A DNA stretch of 64,000 nucleotides from Chloracidobacterium sp. (GCA_016716305.1 JADJWP010000002.1:1858501-1922500); one strand, 5' to 3'; shown: positions 24,106 through 34,279, counted from the first letter of the stretch. Notes: generated from the letters alone by a model not told the origin. Numbers and translations are program-made.

Positions 24106-24543
24106 TTACTTGTTTTCTTCGTCCTTCACCGGATAGCTCGGACGGCCTTCTGCGATCGATTTCACTTCCGTCCGGCGCTTTTCGGCCACATAAGCCTCTT
24201 TTCCGGCCTCGACCGCCGCGGTGAACGGGTTTGCCGTCCTTACGGCAGCCGCCCGCGCCTTTTCGCCGAGTTCCTCGGCCTTTTCCTGAGCCGTGTGGAC
24301 AAATTCGGTCGCTTTTTCACGTGAAACTTCGTAATACTCGCCGGCTACCTCCTGCAGATGTGCTGCGGTCTCTTTGCCCTTTTCGAGTCCTTTACGAGTG
24401 GCATCGGCGATGTCTCCGCGGAGCTCTTGACCCGATTTCGGGGCGAAAAGCAATGCGATCACTGCACCAATGCCGCCGCCGATCAACAAATACGTCAACT
24501 TCGTAACCGCACTTGCCTCTTCTCTATCGTATTCGTGTCTCAT
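24106..24543 (-). CDS. YtxH-domain envelope/stress protein
   Basis: A 145-residue protein with the YtxH opening: a Gly-rich membrane helix (YLLIGGGIGAVIALLFAPKS) followed by GQELRGDIADATRKGLEKG and a long amphipathic Ala/Glu/Lys-rich helix resembling LEA-type repeats. Function of YtxH proteins is not established; general stress is the usual context. First gene of a two-gene unit with the DUF948-like gene. Confidence 0.8.
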   Translation of the reverse strand: MRHEYDREEASAVTKLTYLLIGGGIGAVIALLFAPKSGQELRGDIADATRKGLEKGKETAAHLQEVAGEYYEVSREKATEFVHTAQEKAEELGEKARAAAVRTANPFTAAVEAGKEAYVAEKRRTEVKSIAEGRPSYPVKDEENK

Positions 24544-24721
24544 ATAAAATCCCCCTACACAACTATGTGTATTAAAAATACCTGGTTTTACCTGAAACTC
24601 AAGTATAGCAGATATTTGCCCTCCGTAACAATCGAAAATTCCCGAGTGTTCGCATCGATACTGGCGTCAAAATGCGGTTGCCTCGTTGATTTGTTACAAT
24701 TTTTGTTTGCCGTTAAGCATT

Positions 24722-26524
24722 ATGAACCGCGAACTTATAAGAAATTTTTCGATCATTGCCCATATCGATCATGGCAAGTCGACGCTCGCCGACCGCATTC
24801 TGCAACTGACCGGCGCCGTCGCGGACCGCGACATGGAAGAACAGCTGCTCGACGATATGGATCTCGAACGTGAACGCGGCATCACGATCAAGGCACACGC
24901 GGTCAGACTGGATTACAAGGCGAGCAACGGCAAGGATTATGTGCTGAACCTGATCGACACGCCGGGACATGTCGATTTTTCGTACGAGGTGTCGAGGTCG
25001 CTATCAGCTTGCGAGGGTGCGTTATTGGTGGTTGATGCGTCGCAGGGCGTCGAGGCTCAAACCCTTGCAAATACATATCTTGCTCTCGAGAACGATCTCG
25101 AATTGATCCCGGTTCTTAACAAGATCGACCTTCCGTCTGCCGAGCCGGAACGCATCAAGGAACAGATCGAGAGCATCATCGGCCTTGATGCGAGCGAGGC
25201 CGTCCTGACATCGGCAAAGACCGGCCTCGGGATAGGCGAGGTTCTAGAAGCGATCATTGCAAAGGTTCCGCCGCCAAAAGGCGATGAGAATGCGCCGCTC
25301 AAGGCTTTGATATTCGATAGCTGGTACGACAGCTATCGCGGCGTGATCGTGCTTTTCCGGATCATCGACGGCACGATCAAAAAGGGCACCAAAATAAAGT
25401 TCTTCAACACGGGACGAGAATACCTGGTAGAGACACTTGGCGTAAACCGCCCGCGGCCGACGCCGATCAACGAACTCGGCCCCGGCGAAGTAGGATTCTT
25501 GACAGCCTCGATAAAGACAGTTGCAGACGTTCAGATCGGCGACACGATCACCGAGACCGCTCGCCCGGTAGCGACGCCGTTTCCCGGATTTCAGGAAGTA
25601 AAGCCGATGGTCTTCGCCGGTCTTTACCCGACCGATTCGGCGCAGTACGAGGACCTTCGCGATGCAATGGAAAAGCTGCGGCTGAATGATGCGTCGTTCT
25701 TCTTTGAACCCGAATCATCGACGGCTTTGGGTTTCGGTTTCCGCTGCGGTTTCCTCGGCCTGCTGCATATGGAGATCGTCCAGGAACGCCTCGAACGCGA
25801 ATTCAATTTAGACCTGATCACGACGGCGCCCGGTGTGCGTTATCGCGTGACGACGACCGACGGCGAGGTCGCCGAGATCGATTCGCCCGCAAAGATGCCC
25901 GATACTGGCCGCATTACCAAGATCGAAGAGCCATTCATCGAGGCGACAATACTTACCAACGACGAATTCCTCGGCGGCATCTTGCCGCTCCTCGACGAAA
26001 AACGCGGGGTCCAGAAAAAGTTCGAGTATATTACGACCAACCGCGTGATGCTGGTCTACGAATTGCCGCTGAATGAGATCGTCCTGGATTTCTACGACCG
26101 GCTGAAGAGCGTCTCAAAAGGATATGCCTCACTCGATTATCATCTGTCGGGTTACAAGGAAAGCAAATTGGTCAAACTCGACATTCTGGTCTCGGGCGAG
26201 CCGGTCGATGCGCTTTCCGTGATCCTTCATACGGCGACCGCGGCCGCAAAGGGCCGGTTGCTGACGGCGAAGATGAAGGAACTTATACCGCGGCAGATGT
26301 TCGAGGTGGCGATCCAGGCCGCGATCGGAAACAAAGTGATCGCACGCGAGACCGTTAAAGCCATGGGCAAGAACGTCATCGCAAAATGTTACGGCGGCGA
26401 TATCTCGCGCAAGCGCAAATTGCTTGAGAAACAGAAAGAAGGCAAAAAGCGAATGAAAAAGGTGGGCCGTGTCGAAATACCGCAGGAAGCCTTTCTGGCC
26501 GTATTAAAAGTCAACGAGAGTTAG
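24722..26524 (+). CDS. lepA: elongation factor 4 (LepA) GTPase
   Basis: A 600-residue translational GTPase, of standard LepA length. G1 is AHIDHGKST (N-terminus), G2/switch I region RERGITIKAHAV, G3 DTPGHVDF, G4 NKID. The C-terminal LepA-specific domain is visible (KGYASLDYHLSGYKESKLVK and ARETVKAMGKNVIAKCYGGD). It acts on ribosomes during stalled or stressed translation and in initiation or 30S assembly. The ATG at 24722 (MNRELIRNFS) fits the family; the frame is open 12 codons further upstream. Followed 18 bases later by a small membrane-protein gene. Confidence 0.97.
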   Translation: MNRELIRNFSIIAHIDHGKSTLADRILQLTGAVADRDMEEQLLDDMDLERERGITIKAHAVRLDYKASNGKDYVLNLIDTPGHVDFSYEVSRSLSACEGALLVVDASQGVEAQTLANTYLALENDLELIPVLNKIDLPSAEPERIKEQIESIIGLDASEAVLTSAKTGLGIGEVLEAIIAKVPPPKGDENAPLKALIFDSWYDSYRGVIVLFRIIDGTIKKGTKIKFFNTGREYLVETLGVNRPRPTPINELGPGEVGFLTASIKTVADVQIGDTITETARPVATPFPGFQEVKPMVFAGLYPTDSAQYEDLRDAMEKLRLNDASFFFEPESSTALGFGFRCGFLGLLHMEIVQERLEREFNLDLITTAPGVRYRVTTTDGEVAEIDSPAKMPDTGRITKIEEPFIEATILTNDEFLGGILPLLDEKRGVQKKFEYITTNRVMLVYELPLNEIVLDFYDRLKSVSKGYASLDYHLSGYKESKLVKLDILVSGEPVDALSVILHTATAAAKGRLLTAKMKELIPRQMFEVAIQAAIGNKVIARETVKAMGKNVIAKCYGGDISRKRKLLEKQKEGKKRMKKVGRVEIPQEAFLAVLKVNES

Positions 26525-26542
26525 CAGTTCCATCGGTTGAAT

Positions 26543-27142
26543 ATGTTCGGTGATCCTGACGACGAATCAGTTTCTGACCGGCTTTGGGCATTGATCAAGG
26601 AAAAGCTCGGCATCATGGCTCCGGTATGGATCGTACCGCGGCCCGAGACCCTGACGATCTTTGATTATCGTCCCACGTTTTTGATGTTCCTTTCTGCGGC
26701 GGGTTCTTTGTTTTTCTCGGCGCTTTTCATGGTTTTTTTGGTCAAGATCGACTCGGTCATCGATTCGTTCGGGTTCTGGGTGATCGGGATTTTTGCACTT
26801 GCCTTACTTGTCCTTTCACTTCGGGGAACGATCCGCGAGGTATATTTCTTTGACAAGACGAAGGATAGCTACGCGTTCGTCCGACAGTTCATTTACCGTA
26901 AGGAGATCATCGAAGGTGCCCTAAGCCAATTCACCGGGGCCTACGTAAGGACGCAGACAAATGACGACAGCGAAACGTATTTTGTGATGTTGAAGCAGGA
27001 AGGTATGTTTCTCACCGGTGTTGCTGAACAAACGCTTCGCGAAGAGGTTCCGATCTTCAATTCATTCGACAGCGAAGCCCGCATCGCGAATGCCATCTCC
27101 TCGTTCTTAAACACCGGCAAGGACATGACAGACGGCAAATGA
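26543..27142 (+). CDS. two-helix membrane protein downstream of lepA
   Basis: A 199-residue protein of no family I recognise. Two adjacent membrane helices (about residues 50-70 and 76-94; FLMFLSAAGSLFFSALFMVF and GFWVIGIFALALLVLSL) separate an N-terminal cytoplasmic part from a C-terminal beta-rich region (EVYFFDKTKDSYAFVRQFIY) that looks like a PH-like or similar domain. The ATG at 26543 is chosen over a TTG at 26537. Probably cotranscribed with lepA. Confidence 0.65.
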   Translation: MFGDPDDESVSDRLWALIKEKLGIMAPVWIVPRPETLTIFDYRPTFLMFLSAAGSLFFSALFMVFLVKIDSVIDSFGFWVIGIFALALLVLSLRGTIREVYFFDKTKDSYAFVRQFIYRKEIIEGALSQFTGAYVRTQTNDDSETYFVMLKQEGMFLTGVAEQTLREEVPIFNSFDSEARIANAISSFLNTGKDMTDGK

Positions 27143-27176
27143 TCTCATGTACCGCTTTTTGCATTGAGTGATGACG

Positions 27177-29387
27177 CTACTCGCCCGGGCGATACTGTCG
27201 CGTCACCTTGTCTTTTAGCTGCGACGGATAAAAGTAGACCTCGCGCAGGCTGCCGGTCGAATAGCGTTCGGCCTGGTCGTTGAAGTGCTTTGACCTTGGA
27301 TCGCCACTTTCACCGCCGGCCGTGATCGCTTTAGCACGAACGGTCTTGCCGAACTCGACGACCGCTACAAAGCTGTTTCCGTAAGTTCCGTAGATCCTTT
27401 TCGTGCCCGAATTGCGGCGGGCGGCGTACGAGGCAAGCGAGCCAAAATTCCCCGAAACGAAACCGACCGGAATGCTCGGTTTTGCATCGTCGAATGGGTG
27501 AACGATGTCATTGGTCAAACGCTGAAAACGGTTTATCTCGCCCCACGGCGTCTGCCATTTTCCGAAATCCGCGGAGATCTTGTCTGAAACTGACACCAAC
27601 GTTTCGAGCATTTGTTTTGGCGGTGCTTTTGTCGCAATAAATGCGTCGATCGGCATTGCTTCGCGCCGTGCTTCGGCGGCAACGGCACGGCCCATAGCCT
27701 CTCCCCAAAAGACAGCGAGCGAAGTTTCGACCGAGCCGGTCGACCAGCGAAAGTCCCATTTTCGCAGCAGCTTGATCTGCGCGTCGAGTCTGGCTTTGAG
27801 CGGATCGCCGGCGGGCAAAGCGTCCCATGCTTTCACAAGCGCCGGGATCGGTTTTTCGAACCAAGGCATCTGAGTGCTGTAAGCGGCCGCGTTCAGAGAT
27901 TCGAGCGTGAAGTCGCTCCGATCCGCAAGCAAACGAATGGCGTGAATTCCGCGGGCGTTCTCAGTTCCGCTATCGACATAACGGGGAAAGTCCGCTTGTT
28001 TTAGGCTGCTCGCGCCGGCAGCTGTCCAAGGCCAGTTATTCGTGTTATAGACCCAGCCGCTGGCCGGATTGACAAGCGTGGGCGATTCCTCCATCGTCAG
28101 AAGTTTGCCCCAATCCGTCTCTGGATCGCTGCCGTCAACCGGTTTTGTCCAATCAAATTTATCATTACGGCGCGGAATGAAGTTCGGATGGAAATACGCG
28201 ATGTTGCCGTCGGCATCGGCATAGAGCGTCGCGTTCGACGAATTAGCGTGCAGCTCCATTATCTTTTTGAACTCGGCCAAACTCTTCGCTTTCGTCCGGC
28301 CGTATGACTGCATCAGTGCTTCGACCGGTTTGTGCATCAGCGCGACCGTCACCCATTTGTTGCCCTCTGACCTGATGACCGGCCCGTGATGCGTTCGATA
28401 GGTCGTGAATGTCCGGTCGGCCATTCCTTCTTTTGTCTTGTATCGGATCGTGATCGCTTTGACCACCAGCGGTTTCTCGGCCGTACCATGTTTGTAATAA
28501 TGTCTGCCGTCTCGTTTGATAACGGTCTCAAGATATTCATCGATCGCGTCGACATCGCTCGAGGTGTGCATCCAGCCAAGCCTCTCGTTGAATCCCTGAT
28601 AGATGAAAAACTGTCCCCAGGTCGACGCGCCGTAAGCGTTCAATCCCTCATCGCTCGTCATCTGCAGTTCCGACCGGAAGAAAAAAGACGTGTGGGGATT
28701 GATCAGCAGCAATGCTTTGCCATCCTTCGTATTCTTGGGCGCGATCGCGATGCCGTTCGAGCCGAGCGGTTCAGGGAATGGATCGGGTTCGAGACTTGCG
28801 ACCGACGCGCCGACCGAAGTGTCATAGAATGCGCGGAGCCGCTGAAGATCTATGCTCTCGATGTCGCCGCCGATACTGCCTTCACTAAAGGCAAGCGGCA
28901 TCCACGGTTCGAAGCGTGTGATCACGCGCGGCTTTACGCCGGGGTTCTTTGCCAGGTAGAAGTTCAGCCCATCGGCCCATGCCGCCATCAGCTTCTTCAA
29001 CCATTCCGGACTCCTCTCGAATTGTCCCTTTAACTCTACGGGATCGATAAAGATCTTCATGCGAAGATCGCTCCAGATCGCAGCCTCGCCTTCGGCCTCG
29101 GCAAGCCGTCCCATCGCATTCAAATAGTTTGTCTCGATGCGATTGAAATCGTCTTCGGCCTGCGCATAGATCGCACCGAACACAGCGTCAGCATCGGTCG
29201 TGCCCTTGACATGCGCGATACCCCAATCGTCGCGGGTAATGATGACATTTGCGGCGTGCCGTTCCCAACGATCACGGTCGCCGGCCGGCGCGGCAGCGGA
29301 GGTACCCGATAACAGAGCGAACGCAACAAAAAGAATGAGAGGGAAAAACAACGAGGATCGGGTGGGACGGCGCAGTAGATTCGACAT
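27177..29387 (-). CDS. penicillin acylase family (S45) N-terminal-nucleophile hydrolase
   Basis: A 736-residue exported protein with signal peptide (to about 33). The alpha-chain part (about 40-205) ends before a L-G-S-N motif whose Ser210 is the expected autocatalytic cleavage point and nucleophile; the beta chain starts SNGIAIAPKNTKDGKALLLI. Further family features: NPHTSFFF, the catalytic Asn region near NSSNATLYADADGNIAY. Members hydrolyse amide bonds of penicillins, cephalosporin side chains or acyl-homoserine lactones. The actual substrate cannot be told; quorum quenching is one option. Same strand as the esterase upstream, 88 bases apart. Confidence 0.88.
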   Translation of the reverse strand: MSNLLRRPTRSSLFFPLILFVAFALLSGTSAAAPAGDRDRWERHAANVIITRDDWGIAHVKGTTDADAVFGAIYAQAEDDFNRIETNYLNAMGRLAEAEGEAAIWSDLRMKIFIDPVELKGQFERSPEWLKKLMAAWADGLNFYLAKNPGVKPRVITRFEPWMPLAFSEGSIGGDIESIDLQRLRAFYDTSVGASVASLEPDPFPEPLGSNGIAIAPKNTKDGKALLLINPHTSFFFRSELQMTSDEGLNAYGASTWGQFFIYQGFNERLGWMHTSSDVDAIDEYLETVIKRDGRHYYKHGTAEKPLVVKAITIRYKTKEGMADRTFTTYRTHHGPVIRSEGNKWVTVALMHKPVEALMQSYGRTKAKSLAEFKKIMELHANSSNATLYADADGNIAYFHPNFIPRRNDKFDWTKPVDGSDPETDWGKLLTMEESPTLVNPASGWVYNTNNWPWTAAGASSLKQADFPRYVDSGTENARGIHAIRLLADRSDFTLESLNAAAYSTQMPWFEKPIPALVKAWDALPAGDPLKARLDAQIKLLRKWDFRWSTGSVETSLAVFWGEAMGRAVAAEARREAMPIDAFIATKAPPKQMLETLVSVSDKISADFGKWQTPWGEINRFQRLTNDIVHPFDDAKPSIPVGFVSGNFGSLASYAARRNSGTKRIYGTYGNSFVAVVEFGKTVRAKAITAGGESGDPRSKHFNDQAERYSTGSLREVYFYPSQLKDKVTRQYRPGE

Positions 29388-29475
29388 TCTGACACTATAA
29401 CGCCGGTCGCTGATCGAAACAACGAACCGAGGTTATTCTGATCAGCCGTCCTGCCGCGCCGTCTTCGCGGTCATT

Positions 29476-30996
29476 CTATTTTGCCGTGGCCCTTGCCTTC
29501 GGACGCGCTAGCCGGTACATCTCCCACGCGATCCGGTCGGCCAGACCGTCGTTGTAGAGGTCAGAATGCGTCTTTCCTTCGATGTATTCGATACGTGCGT
29601 CACTGCCGAGTTTCTTTAGCTCCGCATCAAGCAAACGAACCGATTCGTCAAGGTGAAAGGTGTCTGCAGTACCGACGATGATGTTGATCTTACCCTTAAG
29701 CTTTGGGCCAAGCGTCGCCCAATTCCTGCGAAGCAGGAGCGAGATATCGTATCTCTCCCATGCCTTTGCTACCTCGGGATCAATGCGGCCGGTGTCGATA
29801 TCAAAAAGTTGCATCGGCTGGCCGTCTGGCCCTTTTGGACTGAAGACCGCGTTGAAAGCGCCAAATTGTCCTCCGTAGTAGCCGAGGACGCGTTCCCGCT
29901 GGGCGTACTGCCTTATCGACATGAGTTCGGTCCCTTTGTCTCGGACGAGATTGTAATCGCCGCCCTCCGGACGGAGGTATGCGTTTTTTGCGGTATAAAT
30001 ATCGGGTCCTGTAAAGTTGCGAAAATCAACCGGGTCAGGGGCGGTCGACCACGTTGCTCCGAAAAGATCAGGGTTTGTGACCATCAGCCAAAGCGTAGCC
30101 CAGCCGCCGGATGAATGGCCGGTAAGGAATCTGCCGGACGGTTTTGCGTCCATCCGAAATTGCTTTTCCAGATATGGGATAAGCTCTTTTGCAAGTGCTG
30201 TTCCCCACGGGCCATTGTTGGCGGAATCAGCCCATGTGTGATGCCCGAGCGACATTTGCGACTCGAGATATACATGGATCATCGGCGGCCGTTTACCCGA
30301 GGTCATATCAGCCGTTAACTGTGCCGCACCGCGCAAGGCACTAAAGCGCGTGCCTCCATAGCCTGTAATGTGGTAAAACACCGGATACCTTTCTTTCGAA
30401 CCGTCATAATCGGGCGGCAGAAAGACCGCGGCTTTCATTAACACAGGACGTCCCCAAAATGCAGAGAGCAGCGAGCTTTCAAGATCGATCAACCGTACGT
30501 TAGCCGGAATGTCCGGCTTTCGTTCCGGGATCGACTTGTACAGTGTCAACTCGGCCATCGCCGTCGGCATAGCTGCTTTCACGACCTGGCTGTAAACATC
30601 GCCCGGTCCGGGGCCGTTGTAGGTGTAAGAATGGTCACGGTCGAGCAACGCGAATATCTGGTAAGAGCCTGCGTCTGCAGTAGAGAACGCCGACGGGAAG
30701 GAAAGCCGATCCGGATCGACGATTACCGGTTTTCCGGGCTCGAGATTGCGTATCTCAATACCCGAAACCCAAACCGCTTTCGGATCCCGCGAATTAACTC
30801 CAAAACCGTCGCTCGGCTTTCCGTCGTCCTTACGCATAAAGATCAGCAGCCGTCCGGAGAGAGGCTGGCCATCGGTTACTACCGACGGATCGACCTTCAC
30901 GGTGAACTCAACTGCCATTGCCGCTGTCGCCGAAATCGCCAAAAGGACAGCTGAAATAATTATTGAAAAAATACGAAATCGGATCGGTTCATTCAT
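29476..30996 (-). CDS. exported esterase-D-like alpha/beta hydrolase
   Basis: A 506-residue protein with signal peptide (to about MAVE30), an N-terminal beta-sandwich-like part (about 30-150) and a C-terminal alpha/beta-hydrolase domain of the putative esterase (Esterase D/enterochelin esterase) family. Nucleophile Ser295 lies in GHSSGGWATL; the catalytic Asp is probably in VGTADTFHLDESV and His in EGKTHSDLYND. Substrate unknown. Sits between the acylase and a small secreted-protein gene, all on the minus strand. Confidence 0.82.
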   Translation of the reverse strand: MNEPIRFRIFSIIISAVLLAISATAAMAVEFTVKVDPSVVTDGQPLSGRLLIFMRKDDGKPSDGFGVNSRDPKAVWVSGIEIRNLEPGKPVIVDPDRLSFPSAFSTADAGSYQIFALLDRDHSYTYNGPGPGDVYSQVVKAAMPTAMAELTLYKSIPERKPDIPANVRLIDLESSLLSAFWGRPVLMKAAVFLPPDYDGSKERYPVFYHITGYGGTRFSALRGAAQLTADMTSGKRPPMIHVYLESQMSLGHHTWADSANNGPWGTALAKELIPYLEKQFRMDAKPSGRFLTGHSSGGWATLWLMVTNPDLFGATWSTAPDPVDFRNFTGPDIYTAKNAYLRPEGGDYNLVRDKGTELMSIRQYAQRERVLGYYGGQFGAFNAVFSPKGPDGQPMQLFDIDTGRIDPEVAKAWERYDISLLLRRNWATLGPKLKGKINIIVGTADTFHLDESVRLLDAELKKLGSDARIEYIEGKTHSDLYNDGLADRIAWEMYRLARPKARATAK

Positions 30997-31047
30997 ATAG
31001 AAATGCTCCTCGCCTGCATCGGCCCTTCAACGCTGAACCAAGATCTG

Positions 31048-31090
31048 CAAAAGGGTGAAAAGTGGGGCCATTTAAGCCGTCACTTTTCAC
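31048..31090 (-). terminator. strong hairpin, probable terminator of the 165-residue secreted protein gene
   Basis: Perfect 10-base inverted repeat gtgaaaagtg (31055-31064)/cacttttcac (31081-31090), with an inner ggc/gcc pair. On the minus strand it is followed by ccctttt. It starts 30 bases past the stop at 31120. Confidence 0.65.
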
Positions 31091-31119
31091 GCCGCCTTTC
31101 GATCTGAACGTGAATGCTA

Positions 31120-31617
31120 TTACTTTTCGCGGCGATAACAGGTTTCGCCGGTACCATCGTTCAGGCAAAGCAACGTCGCTCCATAATCGTCCATCGTCTG
31201 CCTGAATTCAACCGTCTTCCTGACCGGCGTCTTTGCGGTCTGTTTGTTACCGCTCGCGGCGCAGGAATTCGTGCTCTTCCAAAAATCACGAGCCGGATCG
31301 AGGTCGATCGTCGAACCATCTACGCGGTACTTGCCGGTGATCTGATTGAACAAAGTAGATCTGCAGCTATACATTGTCGATTCCATATAACCGACAAACT
31401 CGTAACTTCCATTCGCGAAGAATTTATAGCTGAAATGACTGCCTCGCCCCGGACTTGTCGAGCCGGTCACACGATCTTTATATTGGATCGACCCGACACT
31501 ACCGTTGGTCCAGGTGCCGACGAGTGCGGCATTTTGCCCGAAAGCAGAGATAACTTCGATCCCCACGATACCAACGAACATCGCGAGCCAAAACACCAAA
31601 GATAGATTTCGTTTCAT
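31120..31617 (-). CDS. small secreted protein, lipocalin-like opening, function unknown
   Basis: A 165-residue exported protein (signal peptide ending near SAFGQ27). The mature part opens LVGTWTNGSVGSIQYKDRVT and alternates short beta-like stretches; four Cys (C84, C119 region and two near the C-terminus in LLCLNDGTGETCYR) could form disulfides. Not a named family to my eye. Followed by a strong hairpin. Confidence 0.6.
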   Translation of the reverse strand: MKRNLSLVFWLAMFVGIVGIEVISAFGQNAALVGTWTNGSVGSIQYKDRVTGSTSPGRGSHFSYKFFANGSYEFVGYMESTMYSCRSTLFNQITGKYRVDGSTIDLDPARDFWKSTNSCAASGNKQTAKTPVRKTVEFRQTMDDYGATLLCLNDGTGETCYRREK

Positions 31618-31726
31618 AACAATAACTCCGTATAAGATTTCGGTGCGAAATGCCCCGCCGTCTCATTACGCGAGTTAGTTGAGAAAAACGTATCTTGGAT
31701 GTTGAGGTTCGTTCTTTCGTCGGCCG

Positions 31727-33088
31727 TCAGGCGGCCGTGGCAGCGATCGCATTTGCCACACTTGCCTCTACGATCTGTCTGATCTCCTCGAGGTTGTCGT
31801 CGCTGTCGGCTTCGAAGCGAAGGACAAGGATCGCCTGCGTATTTGAAGCACGCACGAGTCCCCACCCATTTTCGAAGAGTATTCTCGCTCCATCGATCTT
31901 GATCACTTCATGGTCCCGCGAAAAACGGTCGGCGATCTTCGCAACGACTTCGAACTTTATCTCATCTGGGCAATCAACCCGAAGTTCAGGCGTCGAGAAC
32001 GTTTCCGGAAGGTCGGCAAGCAGTTCGGAAAGTTTGGCTTCGGTCTTCGAAAGGATCTCGAGCACGCGGGCTCCGGCATAGGTTGCGTCGTCAAAGCCGA
32101 AATACCTGTCCGCGAAAAAAATATGGCCGCTCATCTCACCGGCAAGCACCGCCTCGGTCTCACGCATCTTTTCTTTTATCAAAGAGTGCCCGGCTTTCCA
32201 CATTATCGGGTTGCCGCCGTGAGCTTCGATGTCATCAAAGAGCCTTTGCGAGCATTTGACCTCGGCAATGATCGTCGAACCGGGTCGTTCGTTGAGCACC
32301 GACCTCGAAAGAAGGACCATCAGTTCGTCGCCCCAGATTATCCGTCCGGTTTCGTCGATAACGCCGATGCGGTCTCCGTCACCATCGAAGGCGATCCCCA
32401 GGTCCGCTTCGAATTCGGGAACGGTCTTGATAAGGGTCGCGAGGTTCTCGACGACGGTGGGATCGGGATGGTGATTCGGGAATTCGGGGTCAGGTTTCGT
32501 GAACAGTTCGATCACGTCGGCTCCAAGGACCTGATAGATCGGTACGCCCGTGACGCCGCCCATTCCGTTCCCTGAATCGACGACAACCTTCAATTTTCTC
32601 GGGCCCATTGAAATGTTGTTGACGACATCAAGACAATATTCGTTCGTCACCGAAACCGCTTCAATGCTGCCTGAGCCATCGGCAAACGCCTTTGAGAGTG
32701 CGATCTCTTTGATCTCCTGGATCTGCGGGCCGAACAAAGCTGCTTTCCCTAGGCAGATCTTGAACCCGTTATGATCCGAGGGATTGTGAGAACCGGTGAT
32801 CATTACGCCGCCGTCAACTTCTTTTGCGAAGACCGCGTAGTAAAGTACGGGCGTTGGGACCATGCCGATCTTCAATACGTCACAGCCGGAGGCATTAAGC
32901 CCGTTTGAAAGGATCTCGGCAAATCCGGCCGAACTCGCACGGGCATCGAACCCGACAGCGATCTTTTTCGCGCCGTATTTCTGAAAGAAAGTACCAATTG
33001 CGCGAGAGATGATCGCGACCGAATCGTCAGTCAATTGCTGGCCGACAACTCCTCGTATGTCGTATTCGCGAAAGATGTTTGTATCCAT
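31727..33088 (-). CDS. phosphomannomutase/phosphoglucomutase (AlgC/ManB type)
   Basis: A 453-residue alpha-D-phosphohexomutase interconverting hexose 6- and 1-phosphates, feeding nucleotide-sugar and polysaccharide synthesis. Phosphoserine loop TGSHNP (Ser100), metal loop DGDGDR (235-240), sugar-binding GEMSGHIFF and the C-terminal phosphate-binding loop region RASNTQAILVLRFEA are all present. The opening NIFREYDIRG is typical of the bifunctional PMM/PGM group. ATG at 33088 is chosen over a TTG four codons earlier. Divergent from the VWFA pair. Confidence 0.92.
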   Translation of the reverse strand: MDTNIFREYDIRGVVGQQLTDDSVAIISRAIGTFFQKYGAKKIAVGFDARASSAGFAEILSNGLNASGCDVLKIGMVPTPVLYYAVFAKEVDGGVMITGSHNPSDHNGFKICLGKAALFGPQIQEIKEIALSKAFADGSGSIEAVSVTNEYCLDVVNNISMGPRKLKVVVDSGNGMGGVTGVPIYQVLGADVIELFTKPDPEFPNHHPDPTVVENLATLIKTVPEFEADLGIAFDGDGDRIGVIDETGRIIWGDELMVLLSRSVLNERPGSTIIAEVKCSQRLFDDIEAHGGNPIMWKAGHSLIKEKMRETEAVLAGEMSGHIFFADRYFGFDDATYAGARVLEILSKTEAKLSELLADLPETFSTPELRVDCPDEIKFEVVAKIADRFSRDHEVIKIDGARILFENGWGLVRASNTQAILVLRFEADSDDNLEEIRQIVEASVANAIAATAA

Positions 33089-33214
33089 GATGGTCTGCAA
33101 CGATTTTCACTCAAAGCGATGCTGGTCGTAAAGCCAGTTCCGCGTATTCTCACATTGAGCCCCGATCAGATGGCGGAACCCAAGGTCATGAAAGATGTTG
33201 CAGAGGCCGATATT

Positions 33215-33223
33215 TGCTATACT
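33215..33223 (+). promoter_or_regulatory. extended -10 promoter of the VWFA pair
   Basis: TGCTATACT, close to the extended -10 consensus, 76 bases before the ATG at 33299 in the divergent intergenic region. Ttgcag upstream is too close (14 bases) for a good -35. Confidence 0.45.
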
Positions 33224-33298
33224 TTAAGCTTGCCGTGGGCAACATCAATCAATAAAGATGCATCGTATTCTGGGTTACAGCATCTAGCTCCGCGTAAT

Positions 33299-34279
33299 AT
33301 GAAATTCGCTTTTCGTCATTTCCTTATTTTCGTATTGGTTGTGATCGTTATATCGGTCACAGAGGGATATGGCCAGGTGCCGACACCGACTCCGCCCGAT
33401 GACACCGACGCCGTCAAGACGTTCGAAGTACGTCTGCCGGTTACCGTGACCCGAAAAAAGAACGAGCTGATCTCAGGTCTGACCCGCGGTGATTTTGTGG
33501 TGCTGGAAGACGGTGTTCCGCAGGAGGTCACTTTTTTCAGTGACGAGAGATCAAACCCGCCTGTTTTCGTCGGTGTTTTGATGGATACGTCGCCGTCAAC
33601 CAAAGGAAAGCTCGGTTTTTCGAAAGAAGCGGCCAAAAATTTTATTTATACGGTCACGCGATTGCGAAAAGACAAGGCGGCATTTATGACCTTTGATCAT
33701 GAGGTCACGCTGCTCCAGGACTTTACCGACAAACTCGACCTGCTAGACCGTGCGGTCGACAAAGTGAATAAGACCGGATCTCAAACGTCGCTTTATGATG
33801 CGGTGTGGCAATTCTCAGATGAAAAGCTCCGAAACGTTCCGGGCCGGCGCGTGATCGTCATCATCACAGACGGTGATGACACATTCAGCAGGGCAGAGCT
33901 TCGAGATGCGATCGATATCGCCCAGCGAACCGAAACAACGATCTTCGGCATTTCGACCAAGGCCGGATTCCTGGGAACGGTTCCGGGAGTCGAGGCAGGA
34001 ACGGTAAAGGATAAAGGCGACAAGTTCCTTACTCAGCTTTGTGAGGAGACAGGCGGCCAGGCATTTTTCACCGGCGACATGCTCGAGCTTGAACGGGCTT
34101 TCAAGCGAATATCAGAGGAGCTGAGATCGCAATATATCATCACTTACCGGCCCGCAAATCAAAATTACGATGGACGAGACCGAAAGATCGAGGTCAGGTT
34201 TACAGACGGGCAAAAGACGAAGGATTACAATATTCGAACGAAATCGAGCTATCGAGCGATTCGAGACAGCCTGAGATAA
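33299..34279 (+). CDS. exported VWFA-related protein (acidobacterial type), copy 1
   Basis: A 326-residue protein with signal peptide (to about GYGQ26), a Pro/Thr linker, a beta region that starts with VTRKKNELISGLTRGDFVVL (the typical 'dLt.edF.v.edg' module), then a VWA domain with MIDAS D96-T-S98-P-S100 and the later acidic residue in IIITDGDDTFS. The C-terminal ELRSQYIITYRPANQNYDGR matches acidobacterial VWFA-related proteins. The ATG at 33299 is chosen for the signal peptide; the frame is open 88 codons upstream. Likely a metal-dependent adhesion or protein-binding role outside the cytoplasm. Confidence 0.85.
   Translation: MKFAFRHFLIFVLVVIVISVTEGYGQVPTPTPPDDTDAVKTFEVRLPVTVTRKKNELISGLTRGDFVVLEDGVPQEVTFFSDERSNPPVFVGVLMDTSPSTKGKLGFSKEAAKNFIYTVTRLRKDKAAFMTFDHEVTLLQDFTDKLDLLDRAVDKVNKTGSQTSLYDAVWQFSDEKLRNVPGRRVIVIITDGDDTFSRAELRDAIDIAQRTETTIFGISTKAGFLGTVPGVEAGTVKDKGDKFLTQLCEETGGQAFFTGDMLELERAFKRISEELRSQYIITYRPANQNYDGRDRKIEVRFTDGQKTKDYNIRTKSSYRAIRDSLR

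Noticed and set aside
28386..29033. 215-codon open frame antisense to the penicillin-acylase-family gene
   Set aside because: Shadow of a certain gene; no recognisable protein features.
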